The notes under the pieces were generated by a model. The model did not search any database, was not told where the DNA came from, and saw only the letters and a list, made by a program, of their open reading frames with translations. Positions 35,899 to 45,016 of a stretch of 52,468 nucleotides of DNA are shown piece by piece. A program made the position numbers and the translations under genes. Location: the NCBI GenBank assembly GCA_028870845.1, contig JAGWOR010000015.1, forward strand, positions 1 through 52,468, written 5' to 3'. The DNA comes from Gammaproteobacteria bacterium. Its GTDB lineage: Bacteria; Pseudomonadota; Gammaproteobacteria; Natronospirales; REEB76. The first letter of the stretch is position 1. Each line of letters begins with the position of its first letter.

Positions 35899-36471
35899 AT
35901 GAAACTTAAAATATCCGTTTTCAGCCTGCTTGTGTTGCTGCTGTGCTCCGCATGTTCCCGCGGTGACGCGCCGCAGGTCAATATGAATTTCAATTACCTG
36001 TTCAACAGCGGCAACCACAGCGTGCAAGTGGAAGACGGCCGGGTGATCATCACCAACGATGCCGGAAACCAGGCCGTCATCACCCAGCCTGGCGCCTTGA
36101 CCATCGAAGGCAAGCAAGTCACGGTCACACCCCAAGCCAAAGACAACCTGCAGCAGTACCTGCAGACAACCCAGCAGATCCGGCAGCAGGGCATGGATAT
36201 CGCCAAGCACGCCGGCAGTTTTGCCATGGGCATCGTAGGTGACGTGCTCGGCGGCCTGTTCAGCGGTAAAAATGATCAGGATATCGAACGCAATGCCAAC
36301 CACAGCGCCGCTCAATTCAAGCAATCGGTGCTGCCCATCTGCGAAAGCGTGCAGAAACTCATTCAAGTGCAGGACGCCGTGGCGGTGAAGGTCCCGGCTT
36401 TCAAGCCCTACGCGGTGATCGAGGACAAGGACGCCAGCGACTGCGTCAAGGACGTGAATTCCAAGGATTAG
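35899..36471 (+). CDS. Lipoprotein of DUF2884 (YggN-like) type
   Basis: A 190-residue exported protein. The N-terminus (MKLKISVFSLLVLLLCSAC) is a lipoprotein signal with the modified Cys at residue 19. The following pattern, VQVEDGRVIITNDAGNQAVI and LTIEGKQVTVTPQAKDNLQQ, resembles DUF2884/YggN proteins of gammaproteobacteria, whose role is unknown. It closes the adaptor-ATPase-permease-permease run, 21 bases after the second permease, and may work with that exporter. Family assignment is from memory of the pattern and is moderate. Confidence 0.65.
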   Translation: MKLKISVFSLLVLLLCSACSRGDAPQVNMNFNYLFNSGNHSVQVEDGRVIITNDAGNQAVITQPGALTIEGKQVTVTPQAKDNLQQYLQTTQQIRQQGMDIAKHAGSFAMGIVGDVLGGLFSGKNDQDIERNANHSAAQFKQSVLPICESVQKLIQVQDAVAVKVPAFKPYAVIEDKDASDCVKDVNSKD

Positions 36472-36540
36472 TTCGCGCATATCTGGCTATGCTTCGGCCC
36501 TGAGAGCAGTCCACTAGGACGTCGACTTGAATGTTCTTTG

Positions 36541-36577
36541 CCATCTCCCTGGATGGGAGGGGGCCAGGGTGAAGGTG
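36541..36577 (-). repeat. REP-like repeat, left copy (inverted)
   Basis: Read on the minus strand this stretch gives CCTTCACCCTGGCCCCCTCC and onward, a variant of the repeat at 36903-36940. It contains a small hairpin, CTCCC (36545-36549) with GGGAG (36555-36559). It directly precedes the DUF559 gene and is inverted relative to the copy after it. Confidence 0.6.
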
Positions 36578-36578
36578 A

Positions 36579-36899
36579 GTGAAGGGATTTGCGCAATATC
36601 TAAGGATTCACCAGACCGATGCGGAGCGGTTATTATGGAAGCAACTGCGAAACCGCCGCTTTGAGAGTTACAAATTCCGTCGCCTAGATTCCCTTGGACC
36701 TTACATTGTTGATTTTATCTGTTTTGAAGCGAACCTCTTCATTGAAGTAGATGGAGGTCAGCATACTGTGCAGCGGGAAACAGACGAAACCAGAAGCCAT
36801 TGGTTACGTTCGCGTGGCTTCACGGTATTACGCTTCTGGAACAATGAGGTACTTAAACAGATTCAGTCAGTGCTGGAAACGATTAAGCTGAATCTGTGA
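36579..36899 (+). CDS. DUF559 endonuclease-like protein
   Basis: A 106-residue protein of the DUF559 family, related to very-short-patch-repair (Vsr) and restriction-like PD-(D/E)XK nucleases. Family pattern: TDAERLLWKQLRNRRF, YKFRRLDSLGPYIVDFICFE, LFIEVDGGQH and LRSRGFTVLRFWNNEVL. The acidic residues of VDF and IEVDGG would form the active site. It starts at a GTG with a weak AAGG upstream. Base composition is clearly more AT-rich than its surroundings, and inverted REP-like repeats flank it, which suggests horizontal arrival. Function unknown. Confidence 0.85.
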   Translation: MKGFAQYLRIHQTDAERLLWKQLRNRRFESYKFRRLDSLGPYIVDFICFEANLFIEVDGGQHTVQRETDETRSHWLRSRGFTVLRFWNNEVLKQIQSVLETIKLNL

Positions 36900-36902
36900 T
36901 AT

Positions 36903-36940
36903 CCCCCTCACCCCAACCCTCTCCCGCAAGGGCGAGGGGG
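36903..36940 (+). repeat. REP-like repeat, right copy
   Basis: CCCCTCACCCCAACCCTCTC and onward, with a GC-rich hairpin CCCTC-TCCC-GCAA-GGGC-GAGGG at 36917-36938. This family of repeats is widespread in beta- and gammaproteobacteria. The copy starts three bases after the DUF559 stop and is in inverted orientation to 36541-36577; a third relative is at 49671. Confidence 0.65.
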
Positions 36941-36997
36941 TTAAGAGTTAGAGTCGACATCAGAGCTGAAACCTCGGCCCTGGGTCCGCATCTTTGT

Positions 36998-37003
36998 TAT
37001 AGT
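36998..37003 (+). promoter_or_regulatory. thiC: -10 element of the thiC transcript
   Basis: TATAGT lies eight bases before the start of the riboswitch P1 helix, so transcription would begin close to the first aptamer base. The -35 region at the usual distance is poor. The position relative to the aptamer is the main support. Confidence 0.45.
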
Positions 37004-37010
37004 AGTTAGC

Positions 37011-39032
<2,022 letters not shown>

Positions 39033-39083
39033 TGTGCACATGTGCTGGCCTAATCTAAAGTCCGGGCAATAGCAGATGCCGCC

Positions 39084-39614
39084 GTGCCTAAGCCGGTCAT
39101 TTTCACCATTGGCCATTCGAACCGTTCCATTGAAGACTTCATTCAGCTGCTGCAAGTGCATGGTGTTGAATCGCTGGTGGATATCCGCACGATTCCGAAG
39201 TCGCGTCACAACCCGCAGTTCAATCTGGATGCGCTGAAACAATCTCTGCAGCTGGTGCAAATCCGGCACCTGTACATAAAAAGTCTCGGCGGCCTGCGGC
39301 ATGCGGCCAGGAATTCTGTGAACCTGGGCTGGCGCAATGCCTCATTCCGCGGCTTCGCCGACTACATGGCCACACCGGAATTTGAACAAGGCCTGCAGGA
39401 ATTGATGCGGATTGCGGAGGACAAGCCCACTACAATCATGTGTGCCGAGGCGGTACCCTGGCGCTGCCACCGTTCACTGGTCGCGGATGCGCTGATCAAG
39501 CAGGGCTGGGTGGTACGCGACATCATGAACCGGACCAAAGCCCCCCGGCACCGCATGACCCCGTTTTTGAAGATCAGGAACGGACGGTTGATCTACCCTG
39601 AGCCGCAAGCCTGA
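39084..39614 (+). CDS. DUF488 domain protein
   Basis: A 176-residue protein of the DUF488 family. The N-terminal FTIGHSNRSIEDFIQLL, SLVDIRTIPKSRHNPQF, and C-terminal CAEAVPWRCHRSLVADAL are diagnostic; the Cys and Arg of the latter look like a phosphate- or nucleotide-handling site, but the activity is not known to me. It starts with GTG and no strong ribosome site. It may be read through from thiC 51 bases upstream. It converges on the ClC gene with one base between stops. Confidence 0.85.
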   Translation: MPKPVIFTIGHSNRSIEDFIQLLQVHGVESLVDIRTIPKSRHNPQFNLDALKQSLQLVQIRHLYIKSLGGLRHAARNSVNLGWRNASFRGFADYMATPEFEQGLQELMRIAEDKPTTIMCAEAVPWRCHRSLVADALIKQGWVVRDIMNRTKAPRHRMTPFLKIRNGRLIYPEPQA

Positions 39615-39615
39615 T

Positions 39616-41457
39616 TCAGCGTTTGCGCAACAGCAGACGGCCTGCGGCCAGCAACAGGGATTCGGGCAGCTTCAGGATGCGCTCTGCCTGGCGCTCCTCA
39701 TTGATATCTCGCAGCCGCGCTTCCAGGATGTGATCCATGGCGATTACGCTCAGTACGCGTTCAGGGTTTTCACGCTCCACCACCGGCATGCTGGAAATTT
39801 TCGCCGCCGCCATCTGGTTCGCCAGTTCGCGTAAGGTCATATCCGGATAGCCGACAACGATGTTGTGCCCCATGATCTGCCCGATCTTGGATCCGGGCGG
39901 CAGATTGCGCTTCAGCATCGCGCCCAGCAGGTTACGCTGGGTAACGATGCCGACCAGGCGATCATCGTCATCCAGGACGGGATAGAGCCGCTGTACATGA
40001 TCGATTTGCTGCAGGGAGGAATTATCGCGCTCGCGGGCAGCGGCGCCAGCGGCCCTGCGCACGGTGGTGTCCGGCCGGAAGCTCAGAAAATGCCGCGGCA
40101 TGATCTCGCCGGCGAGAAAAATTTCCAGCGGGTCCACGGAATACTCGCGGCTCAGGTGCGAGCCACGGCGCACCACTTTCTCGGTGAGCACCGAGCGTTT
40201 CAGCACCAGCACCGAAATCAAGTAGGCGACGACGGACGCGACGATCAGCGGCATGATCGCATCCCATTGATGAGTCAGTTCCATGGCGAACACCACGCCC
40301 GTGAGCGGACTGCGCATGACGCCGCCCACCACCGCGGCCAGGCTCATGAGTGCCCAAAAACCGGGAGCGACGGGAGGGAATACAAACGCCAGCAAGGAAC
40401 CGAGCGCCGCTCCGATCATGAAAACCGGGGCCAGCACGCCGCCGGAAGTGCCGGAGCCCAGGGACAGGCTCCAGATCAGGGTTTTGACCACCAGGATGCC
40501 GATGATGAGCGCCAGGGTGGCTTTGCCCGCCAGCAAGCTGCCGATCACGTCATAGCCGACACCCAGGGCGCGCGGTTCGAACAAACCGCCCAGGCCGATG
40601 ATCAGGCCGCCGATAGCCGGCCACCACATCCAATGGATAGGAAGTTTGCGGAACATATCTTCCGAAAAATACACTAGCGAGGTAGCGACCCAGGCTACAA
40701 CGCCACCAACTACGCCGGCCACGGCACATAAAATGAGAATTGGGAATACCAGCGGCGGGAGCGCATGTTGTGTCTGGAATAACGGCTGAAATCCCAGCAG
40801 CAGCCAGCGCAGGGCTGTGGCCACCACCACCGCGATTGATACCGGTACGAAGGAGCGCGGCCGGAACTCGAACAGCAGCAGTTCAATGGCCAGTAGGATC
40901 GACGCCAGCGGGGCGTTAAAAGTTGCCGCCATGCCCGCCGCAGCACCTGCCACCAGCAGGGTTTTACGCTCGTCGGCGGTGAGCTTGAGCGTTTGGGCGG
41001 TGAGCGAGCCTAATGCCCCGCCGGTCATGATGATCGGGCCTTCGGCACCAAACGGTCCGCCGGTGCCGATGGTGATGGCGGCAGACACCGGTTTCAGGAT
41101 TGCGACCCGCGGTTTGATCTTGCTGCCTCCCCGCAAAATGGATTCGATGGCTTCCGGCATGCCGTGGCCGCGTATTGCTTCCGAACCGTAACGTGCCATG
41201 ACACCCACCACCAGCCCTCCGGCCACCGGCGCCACCAGCACAATCCACCAGGCATGCTGCCCGGCTCCGGGTGCCACAAGGCCGGTGGCGAAACGCTGGT
41301 AGAAAACCGCGTTGGTGATGAACCCGATCAGTTTGAGGAGGGCGTCGGCGACCACCGCGGCCACGGCGCCTACCGGCACTGCCAGCCCGCAAATGAACAG
41401 CATGCGGGGACGCACTTCGAAGTCCCCAAGACGGTCTGTTACACGGTGTGCAGTCAT
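39616..41457 (-). CDS. ClC-family chloride channel/antiporter with CBS domains
   Basis: A 613-residue membrane protein. The ClC core (about 20-440) has the selectivity motifs GTGGPFGAEGP, with the gating Glu, and SGTSGGVLAP; the third (MRSPLTGVVFAMELT) is also present. After the last helix two CBS domains follow (about 465-575: EIMPRHFLSFRPDTTVRRAA, IGQIMGHNIVVGYPDMTLRE), which in this family bind adenine nucleotides and regulate gating. It may carry out chloride/proton exchange or passive conduction; the sequence does not settle this by eye. A 20-bp palindrome lies 41 bases upstream of the start. Confidence 0.92.
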   Translation of the reverse strand: MTAHRVTDRLGDFEVRPRMLFICGLAVPVGAVAAVVADALLKLIGFITNAVFYQRFATGLVAPGAGQHAWWIVLVAPVAGGLVVGVMARYGSEAIRGHGMPEAIESILRGGSKIKPRVAILKPVSAAITIGTGGPFGAEGPIIMTGGALGSLTAQTLKLTADERKTLLVAGAAAGMAATFNAPLASILLAIELLLFEFRPRSFVPVSIAVVVATALRWLLLGFQPLFQTQHALPPLVFPILILCAVAGVVGGVVAWVATSLVYFSEDMFRKLPIHWMWWPAIGGLIIGLGGLFEPRALGVGYDVIGSLLAGKATLALIIGILVVKTLIWSLSLGSGTSGGVLAPVFMIGAALGSLLAFVFPPVAPGFWALMSLAAVVGGVMRSPLTGVVFAMELTHQWDAIMPLIVASVVAYLISVLVLKRSVLTEKVVRRGSHLSREYSVDPLEIFLAGEIMPRHFLSFRPDTTVRRAAGAAARERDNSSLQQIDHVQRLYPVLDDDDRLVGIVTQRNLLGAMLKRNLPPGSKIGQIMGHNIVVGYPDMTLRELANQMAAAKISSMPVVERENPERVLSVIAMDHILEARLRDINEERQAERILKLPESLLLAAGRLLLRKR

Positions 41458-41764
41458 ACTGGGCGAGGAACCCGGATCAATATGATGTTATTGCAAAGTT
41501 CGCTTCACGAAGCGAACAATTTTAAAGTGCGCACTTGAGCGATGAAGTGGCCAGCCGGCCTCGAAATATGTTTAGAATACTACCAAGCGGATTTTCAGGA
41601 TAGGCCACCTTTCCAATGAACCATGCACGCATGCATCCTGAGCCGATTTTGCCGAGATTTGTGTCATTTGCAGCAGGCGGCGGAAATCCAGCGGTTCATC
41701 CAAACGGACAGGGATAACAGACGCAAGGCATGAGACGTGCGGACTTGAATGCGAGGATTTATAC
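41458..41764. other. 307-bp gene-free region between ClC and secreted protein genes
   Basis: Divergent promoter region. Apart from the palindrome at 41498-41517, it contains AT-rich stretches (TATGATGTTATTGC near 41481 and TTTAGAATAC near 41570) that could carry promoters, but no clear pair of hexamers. I see no small gene or structured RNA. Confidence 0.4.
41498..41517. promoter_or_regulatory. Perfect 9-bp palindrome upstream of the ClC gene
   Basis: GTTCGCTTC-AC-GAAGCGAAC, a perfect inverted repeat with a 2-nt centre. The small centre argues for a dimeric protein operator and against an RNA hairpin. It starts 41 bases before the ClC ATG, within reach of its promoter. The binding protein is unknown and no regulator gene is adjacent. 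Confidence 0.5.
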
Positions 41765-42118
41765 ATGAGAAATCGGTTGATAACCCTGATTGCATGCTTG
41801 TTCCTGTATGCCGGCGCCGCTGTTCCGGGCTTTGCGGCGGCTAAATTCCATACCATGGTGCCCAAGTCGCAGATTCCCGAGGTCACCAAACATGTGGAGG
41901 AGTGGCATAACCAGCAATATCCGGATTGCAAGTTTGTGTCCCTGGTGGGTATAAAAGTCGTGAAACAGCACAAAGACACCTCGAACGAGGTCTGGACGAT
42001 CCTCGGCTGTGATCACAAGCAGTTCCAGTACCGGGTGTTCATCAAGCAGTATTTCAGCGGCATATCCAGCGAAGTGAGTAACCTGGATTATTCGCCATTA
42101 AAAGTGCATAAAAACTAA
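41765..42118 (+). CDS. Small secreted protein, unknown
   Basis: A 117-residue protein with a clear signal peptide (MRNRLITLIACLFLYAGAAV, cleavage after GFAAA or nearby). The mature part of about 90 residues has two cysteines (PDCKF and ILGCDH), so one disulfide is possible in the periplasm. The central SLVGIKVVKQHKDTSNEVWT is strand-rich. I do not recognise the family. GAGG at 41747 is rather far from the ATG. It is the first of three small secreted-protein genes around panB. Confidence 0.7.
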   Translation: MRNRLITLIACLFLYAGAAVPGFAAAKFHTMVPKSQIPEVTKHVEEWHNQQYPDCKFVSLVGIKVVKQHKDTSNEVWTILGCDHKQFQYRVFIKQYFSGISSEVSNLDYSPLKVHKN

Positions 42119-42179
42119 GCAGAATATTGCAGCCCAGATCGTATTGGTAACAAATATGAAATTGAACAGGGATGCGAAG

Positions 42180-42641
42180 ATGAAGAAAGCCATATACGCA
42201 ATGGGCATTACTGTGCTGCTCGCCATGGTTGCTGCAAACGCAGACAATCAGGCTAGCCGCTGGTTGTCTCCCAACGATCCGACGGCGCGCCTGATTACGG
42301 TGGTGGAAACCATGTGGACGGATGCGAACTGCGGCCCACAGCCGGCTGTCCTCAATGCCGCCATCGCCGATGATTTCCAGGGCACCTCCACCCAGGGAGC
42401 GCGCTATGCAAAGTCCGAAGCCCTGAAAGTGGACCACGATCGCGATTGCCGGATGCAGGCAATCCACATCCGGCAGTTCGGGGAATCCCTGGCCATGGCA
42501 TATGGCAACGAAAGCAGCCTGGTCAGGAAGGGAGGCGGCGCCGAGGAAAAGCGCTGCCTGGCCTGGACCGATACCTGGCTGAAGCGCAATGGCAAATGGC
42601 AGATCGTTGCCGCTCAGGACAATGTGGTTGATTGCAAATAA
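42180..42641 (+). CDS. Secreted NTF2-like/DUF4440-type protein (copy A)
   Basis: A 153-residue exported protein (signal MKKAIYAMGITVLLAMVAANA). The ending CLAWTDTWLKRNGKWQIVAA is like SnoaL/DUF4440 NTF2-fold proteins. It is a paralogue of the product of 43436-43903: both share RWLSP, DDFQGT or EDFQGT, AYGNESS, WTDTWL and GKWQIVAAQDN, and four cysteines at matching places (CGP/CSS, DCR, RCL/HCL, C-terminal DC/TC). Starts at 42156 and 42180 are possible; AGGGA suits the latter. Ligand or activity unknown. Its stop is 29 bases before panB. Confidence 0.75.
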   Translation: MKKAIYAMGITVLLAMVAANADNQASRWLSPNDPTARLITVVETMWTDANCGPQPAVLNAAIADDFQGTSTQGARYAKSEALKVDHDRDCRMQAIHIRQFGESLAMAYGNESSLVRKGGGAEEKRCLAWTDTWLKRNGKWQIVAAQDNVVDCK

Positions 42642-42670
42642 CCGGGTTATGCAGACACTGTGGCTCGAAG

Positions 42671-43432
42671 ATGGACATGACCGGTAAAAAACTCAGCGCG
42701 GAATCATTACGGCGCATGAAATCGGTGGCGCCGATCCCCATGCTCACGGCCTATACCACTCCGGTGGCCCGCTGTCTGGAGCAGGCCGGCGTGGCGGTGA
42801 TCCTGGTGGGAGATACGGTGGGCATGGTGGAGATGGGCTTCGACAGCACCCGGCATGTGACCATGGAGCACATGCAGTACCACATCGGCGCGGTGCGCCG
42901 CGGCGCGCCCAACACCCACATCATCGGTGATTTTCCCTACCGGTCCGATCGCGATCCGGATACGGCGCTGCGCAACGCCCGCTTGCTGCTGGCGGCAGGC
43001 GCGGACAGCGTCAAGCTGGAAGGTCCCAAGTACGAGGTTATTCACCATCTGGTCAAGAATGGCATTGATGTGGTGGGCCATACGGGACTCACGCCCCAGA
43101 CCGCTGCCAATTTTAAGCAAGTTGGAAAAGACGCTGCCGAGGCAGAGCGGGTTTTAGATGAAGCCAAAGGCATCACTGAAGCCGGCGCATTCTTATTGGT
43201 ACTGGAACACATTCCGGACGCACTGGCGGAGAAAATCACAACGGCTGTCAAAATACCCACCATCGGTATCGGTGCGGGTAAAAATTGCGACGGCCAGGTG
43301 CTGGTGATCAACGATGCCATCGGCATGGGTGACCGTTGGCCGCCGTTCTCCCGCCAGTACGCTTACGTAAGCAAGACAATCACCGAGGCGGCCAAGACGT
43401 TTGTGAGCCAGGTTAAAAAAAGAAAATTCTGA
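42671..43432 (+). CDS. panB: 3-methyl-2-oxobutanoate hydroxymethyltransferase PanB
   Basis: PanB makes ketopantoate from 2-oxoisovalerate and methylene-tetrahydrofolate, the first pantothenate-specific step. The 253-residue chain has the metal-site VILVGDTVGMVEMGFDST, the IIGDFPY strand, DSVKLEG and the catalytic Glu in LVLEHIP, with IPTIGIGAG closing the barrel. It is a little shorter than E. coli PanB (264). panC is not adjacent; instead, two paralogous secreted-protein genes flank panB. ATG 42671 is chosen, with 42677 as alternative. Confidence 0.92.
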   Translation: MDMTGKKLSAESLRRMKSVAPIPMLTAYTTPVARCLEQAGVAVILVGDTVGMVEMGFDSTRHVTMEHMQYHIGAVRRGAPNTHIIGDFPYRSDRDPDTALRNARLLLAAGADSVKLEGPKYEVIHHLVKNGIDVVGHTGLTPQTAANFKQVGKDAAEAERVLDEAKGITEAGAFLLVLEHIPDALAEKITTAVKIPTIGIGAGKNCDGQVLVINDAIGMGDRWPPFSRQYAYVSKTITEAAKTFVSQVKKRKF

Positions 43433-43435
43433 AAT

Positions 43436-43903
43436 ATGAAACTATTGGTTTATGTCGCTGCGGCGACGGTATTAATGGCAATCAGTACCGCACAGGCGGC
43501 TGATTTAACAGGCCGTTGGCTGTCACCCGGTGATCCCGTGGCCAAAATCATCACCCATTATGAAGATATGTGGGCTCATACCGCCTGCTCATCGGTGCCG
43601 GAAGCTCTCAAAGCCGCTTTTGCAGAAGATTTTCAGGGCACAGCCCCGAATGGCCAACGCTACGGGAGGCCAACAGGGAATTGGGGTGGTAATGGCACTA
43701 ATCTCGATTGCCGGCTCCAGAAGATCCAGATCCGGCTGTTTGGAGATTCAGTCGCCGTCGCTTACGGCAACGAGAGCAGTGTCAGCAAGCAGAAGGACGG
43801 CCGGCTGCTGAAACACTGCCTGGTCTGGACCGATACCTGGCTGATGCGCAAAGGGAAATGGCAGATTGTGGCTGCCCAGGATAATCGCGTGACCTGCCAA
43901 TGA
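43436..43903 (+). CDS. Secreted NTF2-like/DUF4440-type protein (copy B)
   Basis: A 155-residue exported protein with signal MKLLVYVAAATVLMAISTAQA and an NTF2-like ending (CLVWTDTWLMRKGKWQIVAA). It is a paralogue of copy A at 42180-42641, with four cysteines conserved between them, suggesting two disulfides. The gene starts three bases after the panB stop, so it is probably translated from the same mRNA. Function is unknown; a small-molecule-binding pocket or an orphan enzyme are both possible for this fold. Confidence 0.78.
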   Translation: MKLLVYVAAATVLMAISTAQAADLTGRWLSPGDPVAKIITHYEDMWAHTACSSVPEALKAAFAEDFQGTAPNGQRYGRPTGNWGGNGTNLDCRLQKIQIRLFGDSVAVAYGNESSVSKQKDGRLLKHCLVWTDTWLMRKGKWQIVAAQDNRVTCQ

Positions 43904-43936
43904 CAGTTACGCAGTTGCTCGATAAGCTCACACCCC

Positions 43937-44013
43937 CGCCCGGGCTAGATGCACGTCGCGGGCACGCTGGCGCAACACCCGTGTCGGGACCTTGCCTTCC
44001 GCCAGTTCCGCCA
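43937..44013 (-). pseudogene. 77-bp duplicate of the 3' end of the membrane GAF gene
   Basis: This stretch matches 47138-47214 with two mismatches in 77 bases. On the minus strand it reads ELAEGKVPTRVLRQRARDVH then LARAGV and a stop, almost the same as the C-terminus of the protein at 47129-48877 (I to V and M to V changes). The homology begins abruptly beside the CPBP gene stop (44025). It looks like the leftover end of a paralogous gene or a recombination scar. Confidence 0.75.
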
Positions 44014-44024
44014 GTTAATACGCA

Positions 44025-44771
44025 TCACACAAATAATATATTCATGACATTCGCCAGGTTGTGGAAGGCTACACCCGGCCAAACGCTACCGGTGCGTTCC
44101 CGCAGCCACGCCAGCACCACGCCCATGACAAAGGCGAAGATCATTTCCACCCAGTAGATGTGGTGCACGCTGAAGCCGTGGATGTCCAAGCCGTGCAGCA
44201 GGCCGAACATCACGCTGGTGATGACGAGACCCCAGCCGAACCGCGCGCCGAGCAGCTTCCAGGGACGGCCAAACAACTCGTTCAGCAGAGCCAGCAGCAC
44301 GCCGCGGTAAACAAATTCCTCCCCCAGGCCAGGCATGGTGGCCTCATACAAGAATTCAGGCAGCTTCACATGCAGGCTGAAATGCGCACCCAGCAGCAAC
44401 TGCAGCGGCGTATTTACGATGGCATAGAGCACGCAGACGATGGTCATCACCCGCCAGCTTCCCTGAATGGTCTTGAAGCTCAAACCCGTGGCGGATGCCG
44501 TGAATCCCGGCACGAAAGCTAGCAATAGCAGCGGCCAGGACAGCTCCAGCAGCTTGCCTTGCCAGTTCCAGCCGCCCCAGCCCGGTATCACCGTGATGAC
44601 CTTGAACAGGAATATCAGCCCGATGTCTAGGGTCAGGAATACGGCGAACAGGAACAGGGGAGTCAGGCGTGCAGGCTTGGGCGAGGTCAGGAACGCCAGC
44701 GCGAACAGCGGTATCAGGCAGGCAAGATAAATGCCGGCCGTGCCGGCGACGCTGATCAGATAATTTTCCAC
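44025..44771 (-). CDS. CPBP-family intramembrane metalloprotease
   Basis: A 248-residue membrane protein of the CPBP (CAAX protease and bacteriocin-processing) group, with about seven helices. The three motifs are present: GLGEEFVYRG with the paired Glu and Arg, FGLLHGL with His, and FHNLANV with His and Asn. Bacterial members have been linked to bacteriocin maturation or self-immunity, but no peptide gene is evident nearby. The start is GTG at 44771, fixed by AAGGAG six bases upstream. A long imperfect palindrome lies upstream at 44825-44873. Confidence 0.9.
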   Translation of the reverse strand: MENYLISVAGTAGIYLACLIPLFALAFLTSPKPARLTPLFLFAVFLTLDIGLIFLFKVITVIPGWGGWNWQGKLLELSWPLLLLAFVPGFTASATGLSFKTIQGSWRVMTIVCVLYAIVNTPLQLLLGAHFSLHVKLPEFLYEATMPGLGEEFVYRGVLLALLNELFGRPWKLLGARFGWGLVITSVMFGLLHGLDIHGFSVHHIYWVEMIFAFVMGVVLAWLRERTGSVWPGVAFHNLANVMNILFV

Positions 44772-44824
44772 CTTATTCTCCTTATTTTTATGGAAAGCGG
44801 TGATTTATTGTGCTTGATAGTAGC

Positions 44825-44873
44825 TGAACAATAGCGTTCATTAACCAGGAAAACCTGATTTAATAGTTGTTCA
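44825..44873. promoter_or_regulatory. Long imperfect palindrome upstream of the CPBP gene
   Basis: Outer arms TGAACAA (44825-44831) and TTGTTCA (44867-44873) are perfect; inside, CAGG-AAAA-CCTG forms a tight hairpin with flanking TTAA/TTAA pairing. The whole 49 bases can fold into an extended AT-rich stem on either strand. It is 54 bases before the CPBP start and lies in AT-rich DNA unlike the rest of the window. It could be an operator, a leader hairpin, or a terminator for LysR transcription coming from the right. Confidence 0.45.
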
Positions 44874-45016
44874 TAAATAAAAACAGAAAACAGTGTAAAC
44901 CCGGATTGGATCAATGCTGTCACGCATGGCAGGGTGAAGTATTCAAGTTTTTGCGTGCACTCGTGTGCCTTTCCAGTAAGGATTTTTCCATACACACATA
45001 ACGAAATACCCCAACC

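Noticed and set aside
34612-36480. 622-residue minus-strand open frame, and a similar 546-residue frame at 32901-34541
   Set aside because: Both run antisense through the ABC transporter genes, whose motifs are unmistakable. The His- and Gly-rich composition is typical of antisense reading in GC-rich genes.
41458-41764. Fluoride riboswitch before the ClC gene
   Set aside because: ClC-F antiporters often have one, but the expected crcB-type conserved bases are not seen here and the selectivity motif is of the ordinary chloride type.
43900-44157. Plus-strand 85-residue frame after the second NTF2-like gene
   Set aside because: It runs antisense through the duplicated GAF-gene end and the CPBP gene; no family resemblance.
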